A DNA stretch of 64,000 nt. Origin: Sphingomonadales bacterium Ga0077557. GTDB lineage: Bacteria > Pseudomonadota > Alphaproteobacteria > Sphingomonadales > Sphingomonadaceae. This document shows, one piece after another, positions 7,804 to 16,224 of this stretch. The translations under genes and the position numbers were made by a program. How positions within the stretch are numbered: the stretch's first letter is position 1; each line of letters starts with the position of its first letter. The notes beneath the pieces are model-generated. The model made no database searches. It was not told the origin of the DNA and saw only the letters and a program-made list of their open reading frames with translations. The stretch spans positions 1 through 64,000 of the forward strand of contig LNFI01000007.1 in NCBI GenBank assembly GCA_001464615.1. Reading direction: 5' to 3'.

Positions 7804-9906
7804 GTGAAGAAACGATATTGGGGCCTGCTGGCCGTGATTCTGGCGATTGTGGCTGCTTATGCTGCGGGCGTCCGGCTGGCGCCGCTGGGGCAGGATTTCG
7901 ATGCTGCCCCACTTATCGCCAGGGCCAAATCCTATGACGCGCTGATCGAGCGCGATCGGTTCGGCGTGCCACATATCTCTGGCAAGCGCGATGCCGATGT
8001 CGCTTTTGGCATGGGCTATGCGCATAGCGAGGATGATTTTGCGACGATCGTCGATGCCGTGCTGACGACGCGCGGGCGCGCCGCTGAAACCAAGGGCAAG
8101 GATGCCGCTATCGGCGATTATCTCGTCCGGCTATTCCGGGTGTGGGAAAAGGTCGCAGCGGGATACGATACGCAGATCACCCCGCAAGCGCGGGCGATCA
8201 TGCAGGGCTATGCCGACGGCGTGAATCTATATGCTGCGCAGCATCCGGACTTGGTGCCCGCTGGCGTTGTGCCGCTGTCTGGACGTGACGTGTCAGCCGG
8301 CACGATCTTTCGCGGGCCGTTTTTCTATGGGCTCGACAAGGTGCTGAAGTCCATTACCGAGAAAACACCCGCACGCGACACATCGCCCCCCAAGGGATCG
8401 AACGGCATCGCGATAGCTCCGTCGCGGTCATCGGATGGCGCGACCCGGCTGCTCGTCAATTCGCATCAGCCCTATGAAGGGCCGGTCGCCTGGTATGAAG
8501 CGGTGCTTGATAGTGGTGAAGGCTGGCACGTCGCGGGTGGATTTTTCCCCGGATCGCCGTTCATGCTCCACGGCCACAACGCGCATCTCGGCTGGGCCAG
8601 CACGGTCAACAAGCCAGATCTGTCCGACGTCTATCGCCTCAAAACCGATCCCGCGAAGCCGGGTCAATATTATTTCAATGGCCAATGGCGCGCTTTTGAA
8701 AAATCGGTCGCAACATTTCGCGTGAAGATTTTTGGGCCGATTCTGTGGACGGTGAACCGCGATGTGCTGTGGAGCGTCCATGGCCCGATATTTGAAACCG
8801 ATCACGGCACCTTCGCGCTCAGCTATGCCGGCGAGCAGGAAGTCCGCCAGCCGAACCAATATATGGCGATGAACAAGGCGCGCTCACTGGACGAGTGGCG
8901 CGCTGCAATGGGCATTCAGGCGTTGCCGAGCATCAATTTCATTTATGCCGATGACAAAGGGAATATCGGCTATCTGTCGAACGGCCAGTTCCCCGTGCGC
9001 AAGGACGGTTTCGATTGGAAGGGCACGCTGCCGGGCGATCGGCCCGACTTGCTATGGACGCAGCGCGTGCCGTTTGCGCAGTTGCCGCAGGTGTGGAATC
9101 CGAAATCGGGCTATGTGTTCAATTCTAACAACAACCCGCTGATCGCCACCGACCCCGCCGATAACATCAAGCCCGACGCGCTGGCCCATCATCTGGGCCT
9201 GCAGACCAACATGACCAATCGCGCGCACCGCGTGCTGGAAACCTATGCGCGCGACACATCAATCACGCCCGAGGAGTTTGAGACCTACAAATATGATCTG
9301 GCCTATAGCGACCAGAGCGTGCTCGCCGGGTTGATCAAGCAGGCACTCGCCTATGATGCCAGGGGCAACCGCGATCTGGCGGCTGCGCAGGCCATTCTGA
9401 AAAAATGGGACCGGCGCACCGATACCGGTAATCGCGGCACGGCTTTGGCAGTGCTGATGGGCGAGCCGATCGGTCGGGCGCTCGAAATGGGCGAACCGAT
9501 CCCGCCGCTCCGCCCGGCGCTGGATGCAGCGATCGTGCACCTAAAGAAGCATTTCGGGCGGCTCGATCCGGAATGGGGCCAGGTCAACCGGCTGCGGCGC
9601 GGCAAGGTTGATCTGCCGATTGCAGGCGGGCCCGATGTGTACCGGGCGGTCTATGGCAAGAAGCAGGACGATGGCACGCTGACCGGGAATGGCGGCGATA
9701 CCTTCATCATGTTCGTGACGTGGGACACGGCAGGCAAGCTTTCCTCACGCAGCATCCACCAATTCGGGTCTGCAACGATGGACGCCAAATCACCCCATTA
9801 TGCCGATCAGGCACCGTTGTTCGTGCAGATGAAGACCAAGCCTGTGCTGTTCAACCGGGCCGATCTGAAGGGGCAGATTGAGCGCAGCTATCGCCCCGGT
9901 AGATAG
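7804..9906 (+). CDS. Penicillin-amidase family acylase (AHL-acylase-like)
   Basis: An N-terminal nucleophile hydrolase precursor of 700 residues from GTG 7804, which directly precedes a lysine-rich start and a hydrophobic signal segment (residues 6-24). The chosen start follows GGGGGAG by a normal distance. The alpha chain carries DRFGVPHI and the GMGYAHSEDDF motif. The autocatalytic site is KGSNGIAI with the nucleophile Ser199, followed by LLVNSHQPYEGP and HGHNAHLGWAST. SNAIAV-like sequences after the nucleophile are typical of acyl-homoserine-lactone acylases such as PvdQ, whereas beta-lactam acylases have SNxW. Probable role: periplasmic cleavage of N-acyl amides, possibly quorum signals; the substrate is not proven by sequence. 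No luxI/luxR gene is in the window. Confidence 0.85.
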   Translation: MKKRYWGLLAVILAIVAAYAAGVRLAPLGQDFDAAPLIARAKSYDALIERDRFGVPHISGKRDADVAFGMGYAHSEDDFATIVDAVLTTRGRAAETKGKDAAIGDYLVRLFRVWEKVAAGYDTQITPQARAIMQGYADGVNLYAAQHPDLVPAGVVPLSGRDVSAGTIFRGPFFYGLDKVLKSITEKTPARDTSPPKGSNGIAIAPSRSSDGATRLLVNSHQPYEGPVAWYEAVLDSGEGWHVAGGFFPGSPFMLHGHNAHLGWASTVNKPDLSDVYRLKTDPAKPGQYYFNGQWRAFEKSVATFRVKIFGPILWTVNRDVLWSVHGPIFETDHGTFALSYAGEQEVRQPNQYMAMNKARSLDEWRAAMGIQALPSINFIYADDKGNIGYLSNGQFPVRKDGFDWKGTLPGDRPDLLWTQRVPFAQLPQVWNPKSGYVFNSNNNPLIATDPADNIKPDALAHHLGLQTNMTNRAHRVLETYARDTSITPEEFETYKYDLAYSDQSVLAGLIKQALAYDARGNRDLAAAQAILKKWDRRTDTGNRGTALAVLMGEPIGRALEMGEPIPPLRPALDAAIVHLKKHFGRLDPEWGQVNRLRRGKVDLPIAGGPDVYRAVYGKKQDDGTLTGNGGDTFIMFVTWDTAGKLSSRSIHQFGSATMDAKSPHYADQAPLFVQMKTKPVLFNRADLKGQIERSYRPGR

Positions 9907-9928
9907 GGGCGCGGGGCTGGGCACCTAA

Positions 9929-10009
9929 GACAATCGCACGGCTCGGCTTGTTCGACGCCATCGGTGTGATCTTCCGCCATTCGGCGTCGCACAGATCGTC
10001 GCGGTTCAT
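9929..10009 (-). pseudogene. IS5-family transposase N-terminal remnant
   Basis: Reading leftward from ATG 10009 gives MNRDDLCDAEWRKITPM then SNKPSRAIV. This resembles the N-terminus of IS5-family transposases (LTDAEWxxIxPLLPNKPRG). Similarity fades after about 27 codons and runs into the 3' end of the acylase gene, so only a scar remains. No terminal repeats were found. The match is short. Confidence 0.4.
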
Positions 10010-10168
10010 GCCGCCGTTCTGAACCTCAACGCCACTGCTCCGCCAAACCGATCATTGGATTGGCGCCTTAATATTATAGAAAACTGCTAAATTTGGTAGA
10101 ACAGCGAGCGTTTTCGTTGTGACTGCGCGCCTCAAGCGATATCAAAGAGATGTTAAAGGAGGCACGCA

Positions 10169-10756
10169 ATGAATAATGATACCCTAGAAAGACGTAAGTT
10201 TCTGACAAATACAGGTATTGGTTTGGCCGGTATTGGTGCTGCTGTTATGATCGGCGCCTCACCGGTTAATGCCGCTACTTCAAATAAGCGGAAACTTCCA
10301 GGGTCAGGCGATGGCGATATTGCTGTACTGCAGGGTGCCCTTGCCCTTGAGAATGAGGGTATTGCCGCCTATTCGATCGCTGGGGGCAGCGGATTATTGT
10401 CCGCCGAGGTGCTGAAGGTCGCGTTGGTCTTTCTTGGCCACCATAAGGCGCACCGGGACTCCCTTGCATCGTTGATCATCAAGGCGGGCGGTAAGGCTGC
10501 TGACCCGAAGAGCGATGCTGAATATACGCGTGACCTCGATCTTGGATCGTTGAAATCGCAAGGGGACGTTATTGCGCTGGCAGCCCGGCTCGAACAAGGC
10601 GCTGCAAATGCCTATGTCGGCCAAGTGGCGGCGTTGAAGGATCGGTCGCTCGCAACCTTGTTTGCTCAGCTGTCAACGGACGAAGCCGTTCATTGGGCGA
10701 TTTTGAACAATGCGCTCGGGAACGCTGTTCCCTCCACGCCTTATCTCTTCGGCTAG
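10169..10756 (+). CDS. Tat-exported ferritin-like domain protein
   Basis: A 195-residue protein with a twin-arginine signal: RRKFL at residues 8-12, a hydrophobic stretch to about 30, and a SPVNAA cleavage region. The mature part is a four-helix bundle with spaced carboxylate/His residues (LENEGIAAYSIAGG, HHKAHRDSL, LEQGAANAYVGQV, STDEAVHWAIL), as in ferritin-like DUF4439/ferritin_2 proteins. Such proteins bind a di-iron or other metal centre in the periplasm; catalytic activity is unknown. An ideal AAAGGAGG precedes the ATG. The cytochrome c gene starts 11 nt after its stop, so the two are probably co-transcribed, suggesting an iron- or oxygen-linked redox pair. The upstream region is AT-rich and may carry the promoter. 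Confidence 0.75.
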   Translation: MNNDTLERRKFLTNTGIGLAGIGAAVMIGASPVNAATSNKRKLPGSGDGDIAVLQGALALENEGIAAYSIAGGSGLLSAEVLKVALVFLGHHKAHRDSLASLIIKAGGKAADPKSDAEYTRDLDLGSLKSQGDVIALAARLEQGAANAYVGQVAALKDRSLATLFAQLSTDEAVHWAILNNALGNAVPSTPYLFG

Positions 10757-10767
10757 GAGAGATTGGC

Positions 10768-11172
10768 ATGATTCAGCCCGCATTATTCCCAATCCGACGC
10801 GCGCTGACCTTGTCGGTGCTCGTCCTAGGCAGTTGGGGAATGGTCGGTAGTGCTGTTGCCCAGACCCCGCCCGGCGCAGCGCTTTACCAGGCAAAATGTG
10901 GCGGATGTCATTCGCTTGATTCAAACCGGATCGGGCCATCGCATCGCGGCGTTGTGGGGCGAAAGCCTGCCAGCGTTGCAGGCTATGCGTATTCGGCAGC
11001 GATCAAGAAGCTGACCGGTGTCTGGACGCCGGCTCGGCTCGATACATGGCTGCAAGGTCCACAAAAAGTGGCGCCTGGTTCGAAAATGTTCCTGACCATT
11101 GCCGATCCGGCAACGCGGGCGAGCATCATCGCCTATTTGCAGAGCGTGTCGCCCCCAGCGGCCGCAAAATGA
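10768..11172 (+). CDS. Class I c-type cytochrome
   Basis: A 134-residue exported monohaem cytochrome c. The signal peptide spans about residues 1-31 (ending AVAQ). Haem is attached at CGGCH (44-48), and the Met axial ligand is probably M107 in PGSKMFLTI. The pattern NRIGPSHRGVVGRKPASVAGYAYS places it with cytochrome c2/c550-type electron carriers. ATG 10768 lies 7 nt after AGGAGA, and the gene follows the ferritin-like gene by 11 nt. It probably donates or accepts electrons in the periplasm, perhaps for the neighbouring metal protein or the di-haem peroxidase-like enzyme upstream. Confidence 0.9.
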   Translation: MIQPALFPIRRALTLSVLVLGSWGMVGSAVAQTPPGAALYQAKCGGCHSLDSNRIGPSHRGVVGRKPASVAGYAYSAAIKKLTGVWTPARLDTWLQGPQKVAPGSKMFLTIADPATRASIIAYLQSVSPPAAAK

Positions 11173-11486
11173 AAATAGACAAAAATACGATATTAATGTC
11201 CTGATACAGGTGAGAATATTGGTCGGCACAAAGACCGGAGAAGCAGTTACGGTGATGTTGGCCGACCAATATTTCTTACCGACCTCTCATTAAAATGGAC
11301 CTAGGGGCGATCGCCCCGCCCCTCCCGATGGTTCGGGCGCAGATGTTGGGTGTTGTTGCGGTCTTCTAGAGCCCGCCAAGCGCTCGACGACGTCCGGCGT
11401 GCACACCACAATCGGTTATCGCAAACTGGGCCCACGGCAACGCGCTGACTGACCTGCCGGATCGATCACTCCCACAATTCGCTGCG
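11173..11486. other. Gene-free stretch after cytochrome c gene
   Basis: No gene is supported here. It contains the long inverted repeat at 11209-11280 and, further on, the 14-base perfect palindrome GGGGCGATCGCCCC at 11304-11317. The rest shows nothing recognisable. Confidence 0.4.
11209..11280. repeat. Long imperfect inverted repeat
   Basis: GGTGAGAATATTGGTCGGC at 11209-11227 is mirrored by the complement GCCGACCAATATTTCTTACC at 11261-11280. The inner 13 bases AATATTGGTCGGC match perfectly and the outer part has one mismatch and one bulge; the spacer is 33 bases. It starts 36 nt after the cytochrome c stop, so it could fold as a transcript-end structure, although no T-run follows. It could also be the ends of a tiny mobile element. 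Confidence 0.6.
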
Positions 11487-12482
11487 TTAGCCTCTTGGGG
11501 CCCCTAGCCGCTGACGATCAAAACCGAGCTGCGCGGCAAGAACGATATTCGGCAATGCATGCGGCGGATCGGCTTCTGCAGCGGGATAAAATTGATCCGC
11601 AATCAACCGTCGAAATCCTCCTGGCGTCAGCCCAGTGACGCGGCGAAAAACCGTCGTGAAATGTGCTTGGCTATGGAACCCCAACTCGGTCGCAATATCG
11701 GCCAGCTTGATATCAGATTTAGCGATTAAAGAGCGCGCCTTCTCAATACGGTGCTTCAATACATATTGGTGCGGGCTGTAGCCTGTCTGCAACTTCATCG
11801 CCCTGATGAAATGAAATTGACTATACCCTGCGATGTGACTGAGCTCACTGACTCGGATCGATCGCGATAAATTGGCCTTGATATAGTGATCAATATCAGA
11901 CAGCCGGCGAAATGTGAGATGAATGCGATTTTGTTCGGTCTTATGTTCATTGTTATTGCGCGCTAGCGTGAAAGCCGCTTGGATGAACCCAGGGATGAGA
12001 TGCTCGACGACGCCACTCTCTTTGAATTGCCGAGCCGTCAAATGATACATTACCGCTTCTGCGATTCTAAACAGCGCATTATCTTGTAGATTAAAGAAAC
12101 TACATTTTTCAGCCGGGCAATCTTCATTTGATAGAATTAAGTTGCCCAACGGAATATAGAGAAAGAGGAGCGTTTTCGGGCAGCGGGGGATCAAAATATC
12201 TTTGTTTTCCGATAGGATAATCGCGGATATCGAATGCTGTGCCAGGCTTGTTAGGGTATAGTCTCCGTCGCCGGTTACCCAGCATCGGTCGACGCGCCGC
12301 CTTGCCAACACAAAAACCAGGCCTGTCGTTACTGCCTTGTCGTTCAGATGTGTACCACGGTTACCGGTAACCGACCCGCGAACGACGATCGGGCGTGCCT
12401 GCCCTGCTTCGCCGTCCGGCACGGCATTGGCGATCACATCGCGCAGGAAAGCAAACTCGCTACATTCCGAATGTTCTTCCAA
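11487..12482 (-). CDS. AraC-family transcriptional regulator
   Basis: A 331-residue regulator with a C-terminal double helix-turn-helix. The first HTH lies in SIRVSELSHIAGYSQFHFIR, the second in DIKLADIATELGFHSQAHFT, followed by the family signature FRRVTGLTPGGFRRL at about 293-307. The roughly 200-residue N-terminal region lacks an obvious cupin fold and probably binds an unknown ligand. The gene has middling GC compared with the flanking operons. It lies directly downstream of, and on the same strand as, a second AraC gene. No target gene can be named; the divergent and downstream neighbours are candidates. Confidence 0.9.
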   Translation of the reverse strand: MEEHSECSEFAFLRDVIANAVPDGEAGQARPIVVRGSVTGNRGTHLNDKAVTTGLVFVLARRRVDRCWVTGDGDYTLTSLAQHSISAIILSENKDILIPRCPKTLLFLYIPLGNLILSNEDCPAEKCSFFNLQDNALFRIAEAVMYHLTARQFKESGVVEHLIPGFIQAAFTLARNNNEHKTEQNRIHLTFRRLSDIDHYIKANLSRSIRVSELSHIAGYSQFHFIRAMKLQTGYSPHQYVLKHRIEKARSLIAKSDIKLADIATELGFHSQAHFTTVFRRVTGLTPGGFRRLIADQFYPAAEADPPHALPNIVLAAQLGFDRQRLGAPRG

Positions 12483-12570
12483 TGCAACGCGTCCCCAATG
12501 GAATTGCCTTCCATGGGGCTATCGCAGCGGGAACACCTCGTCGTTCACGTTACGGCCGGACGTACAGATT

Positions 12571-13551
12571 CTAATCATTGGAGGGGTCCATCAACCGTTT
12601 GAACGTTGATGGTGCGATCCCATTAAGTTTACGAAATATCGTTGAAAAATGCTGCGATGATGAAAAGTTAAGCTCGTACGCGGCTTGTGTTACTGACAGC
12701 CCTTCTTGTGTGAGCATAAGCTTAGCGCGATCCATTTTCCGCTGAAGTGTCCAGCGATAGGGCGTTACACCGAACGTCACCTTGAACAGCCGCATAAACT
12801 GGGTCATCGACAGGCCCGATATGGCCGCCAGATCCGTTAATGAAACCGGCTCCGTCAGATTGTCCTCGATATAGTCATGAACGAGCATCATTCGACGGTC
12901 AGCGGGCCCAGTCTTTTCAAGGCCTTGAGCCGTTCCAGTAACGGTGATGTTGGACCATGTGCGCAAGATTTCAGCAGCAACGGCATAGCCGATTGAGTCT
13001 GCGAGCAGTCGGTCGACTGGACTGTTGGCGCTAAGGCGAAGCGCCATTTGCGCGAGAAGCGTCAGCTGGTGATCCGGGCGGTTCTGGGGGTCAATGAACT
13101 CGACCTGGGTATTTGGCGCCTGGTCCTCCAACACATGATCAAACCAGCTGCGCGCGATCAGAAACCGGACGCATTCGCAGCGCTCTGCGCTATATTCGAT
13201 ATTGTAGGTTTGGCCGCCGACCCCAAGGTTAGCGGTACCGGCCCGCCCCTCACGCTCAAAATTGGTGAAGGACGATCGATTTCGCATCCGGATTGATCCG
13301 CCAATGTGAACGCAAAGCATGATCTGATCAGCGGGAAGGGCCGCTTCGACGCCGACAATATCGGCGCTTTCAATCAAGCCATGGCTGATGACAATGCCGC
13401 CAGAACTGCCGTCAATTTCGTTTAAGGTACGATATCCAGGCCAGGAAAGTGATGGTGGCCGACTGAGGACGGTGCTCATCACGCACAGAAACCCATCGTT
13501 GAACCTGAAATAACGTTCCTCAAAAATTTTCCCCGCAGACGTCGCCCTCAC
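12571..13551 (-). CDS. AraC-family transcriptional regulator
   Basis: A 326-residue protein when read from GTG 13551; ATG 13479 (giving MSTVLSRPP) is an alternative start, and neither has a clear ribosome binding site. The C-terminus has two helix-turn-helix motifs, in SLTDLAAISGLSMTQFMRLF and LSVTQAAYELNFSSSQHFST, then FRKLNGIAPSTFKRL, typical of AraC/XylS proteins. The N-terminal part (about 1-220) resembles the AraC ligand-binding half by position only. The gap to the next AraC gene is 88 nt on the same strand, so the two may be co-expressed. They share little beyond the DNA-binding domain, so this is not a fresh duplication. Confidence 0.9.
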   Translation of the reverse strand: MRATSAGKIFEERYFRFNDGFLCVMSTVLSRPPSLSWPGYRTLNEIDGSSGGIVISHGLIESADIVGVEAALPADQIMLCVHIGGSIRMRNRSSFTNFEREGRAGTANLGVGGQTYNIEYSAERCECVRFLIARSWFDHVLEDQAPNTQVEFIDPQNRPDHQLTLLAQMALRLSANSPVDRLLADSIGYAVAAEILRTWSNITVTGTAQGLEKTGPADRRMMLVHDYIEDNLTEPVSLTDLAAISGLSMTQFMRLFKVTFGVTPYRWTLQRKMDRAKLMLTQEGLSVTQAAYELNFSSSQHFSTIFRKLNGIAPSTFKRLMDPSND

Positions 13552-13817
13552 CCGTTAGACGCCGGGTATCGAGCATCGGTTTCAAGGCAACTACCGGATG
13601 GGGTAAAATCAGGGTCGCCTGGTTCGTTATCCAATTCGCAGCTGAGGATCCGGCGTTCGTTCGGCGGCGATGTTGGGATGCGTGTCCTGGGTGCCCTGCG
13701 TGCCAACGCGATGCGTCATCGCCGCGACCACCTGTTCGCGCTTGATGCCCTGGCTGACGGCGGATCGACGTCCCCGTTTACGCTCCCAACCCATGAAGCA
13801 GCGCAAGACGCCAGACG

Positions 13818-16214
13818 TCATTCATAACGCAGCGCCCGGGCGGGCTCGCTTCGCGCAAGCCGCCACGCCTCGCCCGCGATGGTTGCAACGGCAATGCCTG
13901 CGGTCAGCATGATCGCAGCAACAAACAGCCAGGGTGAAAGCGCGACACGGTCGTCAAAGCCGGCCAGCCATTGTCGCGTGACGCCAAAGGCCACCGGCAC
14001 GGCGATGATGTTTGCAATCAGTACGGGCCTGAGGAATTGACCGATCAGCATCCGCAATATTTCGGCAGTCGATGCGCCCAAGGCTTTGCGAATCCCGATT
14101 TCCTTCGTTCGGCGGGCGGTGTCGAAGGCGGCAAGGCCATAAAGGCCAATGCATCCAATGACGACCGCGAGCACGGCGCCAATCATGAACAGTCGCATCC
14201 GCTGTTCATCGGCGCGGTAAAAGGATTCGTATAATTGCTGATCGACCGGCAGCGCCTTGAACGGGGCGGCGGGCGCGATGCGGCGCCAGTCCGCCTCCAT
14301 CGCCGCAAGAATGCCGCGGCCGGCGCCGGGAAGATGACGAACCGTGAGCACGGCGCTGAAGAGATCCCGGTCACGTTCAAAATAGGCCAGCGGCTCGACG
14401 GGATCACGCGGCGAACTGAAACGCATGTCGCTAATCACCCCGATAATGGTGGCGGCCCGCTCGTCCCCATCGCTGATGGTGACGCCGATCGCCTGTGTCG
14501 GATCAGCGAAGCCAAGCAGACCCACTGCCCGCCGGTTGAGCACGACAGCCCTTGGCCGTGGCGACGCCGGATCAACCGCATCGCTCGGATGACGTTGGGA
14601 ATCGAGAAAGCGCCCAGCAAGCAAGCGCGCGCCATAGGTGGTGAAGAAACCGCGCGCGATATCGGCATGGACGATCGTCGGGTCCGGGCCAGTTGCGCCG
14701 TCCCGGTGCATCGGGCCAATCGAAAAGCTGCCACCCGCCGGCGCAATCGCAGACTGGGCCTGCGCCACCACGCCCGGCAGGCGCGCCACGTTGGCAACGA
14801 ACGCGCGGCGCTGGCTGTCGTCGACTGCCCGATCGCCCATCGGCACCGCGATTAGCCCTGCCCGGTCGAAACCCAGGTCTGATGATTTGAGGTGCTGGGT
14901 CTGCGCGACGAGCACGCCGGTGCCGATCATCAGCGCGGTCGCAATCGCGAACTGGATGACAACCATCGCGCGGCGCAACAGCGCGCCGGCGCGCTGCCCC
15001 CCGGGTGCGCGCACCGAGGCGAGGACGGCAGCAGGCTGGAATCGCGACAGGACAAAGGCAGGATAGGCCCCCGCGACAATGCCCAGGCCGACGACCAACA
15101 GCGCAAGCGGTGGCAGGATGGAATCGCTCCCGAAATAGGCCACCGAAAGCGACGTACCGCCCGCCACATTCACCATCGGCAACGCCAGTTCAGCAAGCGC
15201 CAGCCCGGTCAGCCCCGCCGCAACCGCCGTCGCCATCGCTTCGCCGATGAACTGGCCGACAAGCGTTTTACGGGTTGCGCCCACCACCTTGCGGATCGCC
15301 ACCTCGCGCGCACGCAAGGCGGCACTGGCGGTCGCCAGGTTTACGTAATTCACCAGCGCTATCATCAGGGCGAGCACACCCACCATCCCCAGCGTCCCCA
15401 CCACAATGCCATCGCGCGGATTGGCCAGATGCAGCGACGGCAAGGGGATCAGCGATTGGCGCAGCACATCGGGCGCAATCCCTGCAAAGCTTGGATCGGG
15501 ATGCCGACGCGCCAGTGCAGCAAAAGCTGGTCCCCGTCGAGCGGCCGCCGATGCATCGGGAAAGCGGACAAAGGTAGTCAGCAGGCCAGATGGGCCAGCG
15601 CTTGCCTGGCCGGAGCGAGGCAGCGCGAGGAAAATGGCGTTGCGATAGAAGCTGGCGGCGGGCGGATCGGCGATCACCGCGCCAATGCGAAATGGCGTCG
15701 GCTTGCCATCGACAATCAGCGTCAGCGTCCGACCGATCGGGGATGCCTTGCCGAAATAGGTTTCGGCGACACGCTTGGTAATCACCATGCCGTCTGGCGT
15801 CGAAAGCGCAGCGACCGCGTTCCCCGCAATCGCTTGTAACGGGAACAGCAAGAAATAGTCCCGATCAACCCAGGCGACCTTTTCCGCCACCAGCGCCAAG
15901 CCGTTCTGCACAGGCACATCAGCGGCGAGCATCCGGGCACCATCAACTTCGGGCCAGTCACGCCGGATCTGCCCCAGCAGATCGGGCGGGGATGGAATGA
16001 CCATTTCGGGCGACCCCGGAAACTGCATGCTCCGCTTGACGACCCAGATCCGGTCCCATCCGGGCAGGACGCGATCATAGCCGGTTTCGAACCGGACGAA
16101 GAGGAACAGCACCAGGAAGACCGCGATACCAAGCGCCAACCCGCCGATATTGAGGATCGCATACAGCCGGTGCCGAGTGAGCGATCGGTAAAGCGTCAGC
16201 AGTGCTGATGGCAT
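13818..16214 (-). CDS. FtsX/MacB-type ABC transporter permease (second copy)
   Basis: A 798-residue membrane protein from ATG 16214. It has an N-terminal membrane helix (LNIGGLALGIAVFLVLFLFV), a large periplasmic MacB-type domain, three helices in the middle, a second periplasmic domain, and a final FtsX block (GCIGLYGLAAFDTARRTKEIGIRKALGA). This gives two FtsX units in one chain. RAREVAIRKVVGATR in the middle is the FtsX coupling motif to the ATPase. It begins 10 nt after the stop of its paralogue and shares most conserved stretches with it. It is the last gene of the adaptor-ATPase-permease-permease operon. Role: lipid, peptide or antibiotic export by mechanotransmission; the substrate is unknown. 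Confidence 0.9.
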   Translation of the reverse strand: MPSALLTLYRSLTRHRLYAILNIGGLALGIAVFLVLFLFVRFETGYDRVLPGWDRIWVVKRSMQFPGSPEMVIPSPPDLLGQIRRDWPEVDGARMLAADVPVQNGLALVAEKVAWVDRDYFLLFPLQAIAGNAVAALSTPDGMVITKRVAETYFGKASPIGRTLTLIVDGKPTPFRIGAVIADPPAASFYRNAIFLALPRSGQASAGPSGLLTTFVRFPDASAAARRGPAFAALARRHPDPSFAGIAPDVLRQSLIPLPSLHLANPRDGIVVGTLGMVGVLALMIALVNYVNLATASAALRAREVAIRKVVGATRKTLVGQFIGEAMATAVAAGLTGLALAELALPMVNVAGGTSLSVAYFGSDSILPPLALLVVGLGIVAGAYPAFVLSRFQPAAVLASVRAPGGQRAGALLRRAMVVIQFAIATALMIGTGVLVAQTQHLKSSDLGFDRAGLIAVPMGDRAVDDSQRRAFVANVARLPGVVAQAQSAIAPAGGSFSIGPMHRDGATGPDPTIVHADIARGFFTTYGARLLAGRFLDSQRHPSDAVDPASPRPRAVVLNRRAVGLLGFADPTQAIGVTISDGDERAATIIGVISDMRFSSPRDPVEPLAYFERDRDLFSAVLTVRHLPGAGRGILAAMEADWRRIAPAAPFKALPVDQQLYESFYRADEQRMRLFMIGAVLAVVIGCIGLYGLAAFDTARRTKEIGIRKALGASTAEILRMLIGQFLRPVLIANIIAVPVAFGVTRQWLAGFDDRVALSPWLFVAAIMLTAGIAVATIAGEAWRLARSEPARALRYE

Positions 16215-16224
16215 GGCCGGGCTG

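Noticed and set aside
13627..13821. 64-codon frame overlapping the permease stop (ATGA)
   Set aside because: Only the overlap favours it; composition is basic and low in hydrophobics, and I recognise no domain.
15782..16162. Antisense open frames inside the permease genes (for example 14892-15839 plus)
   Set aside because: They are shadows of high-GC coding sequence; products are His/Arg/Gln-rich with no motifs.
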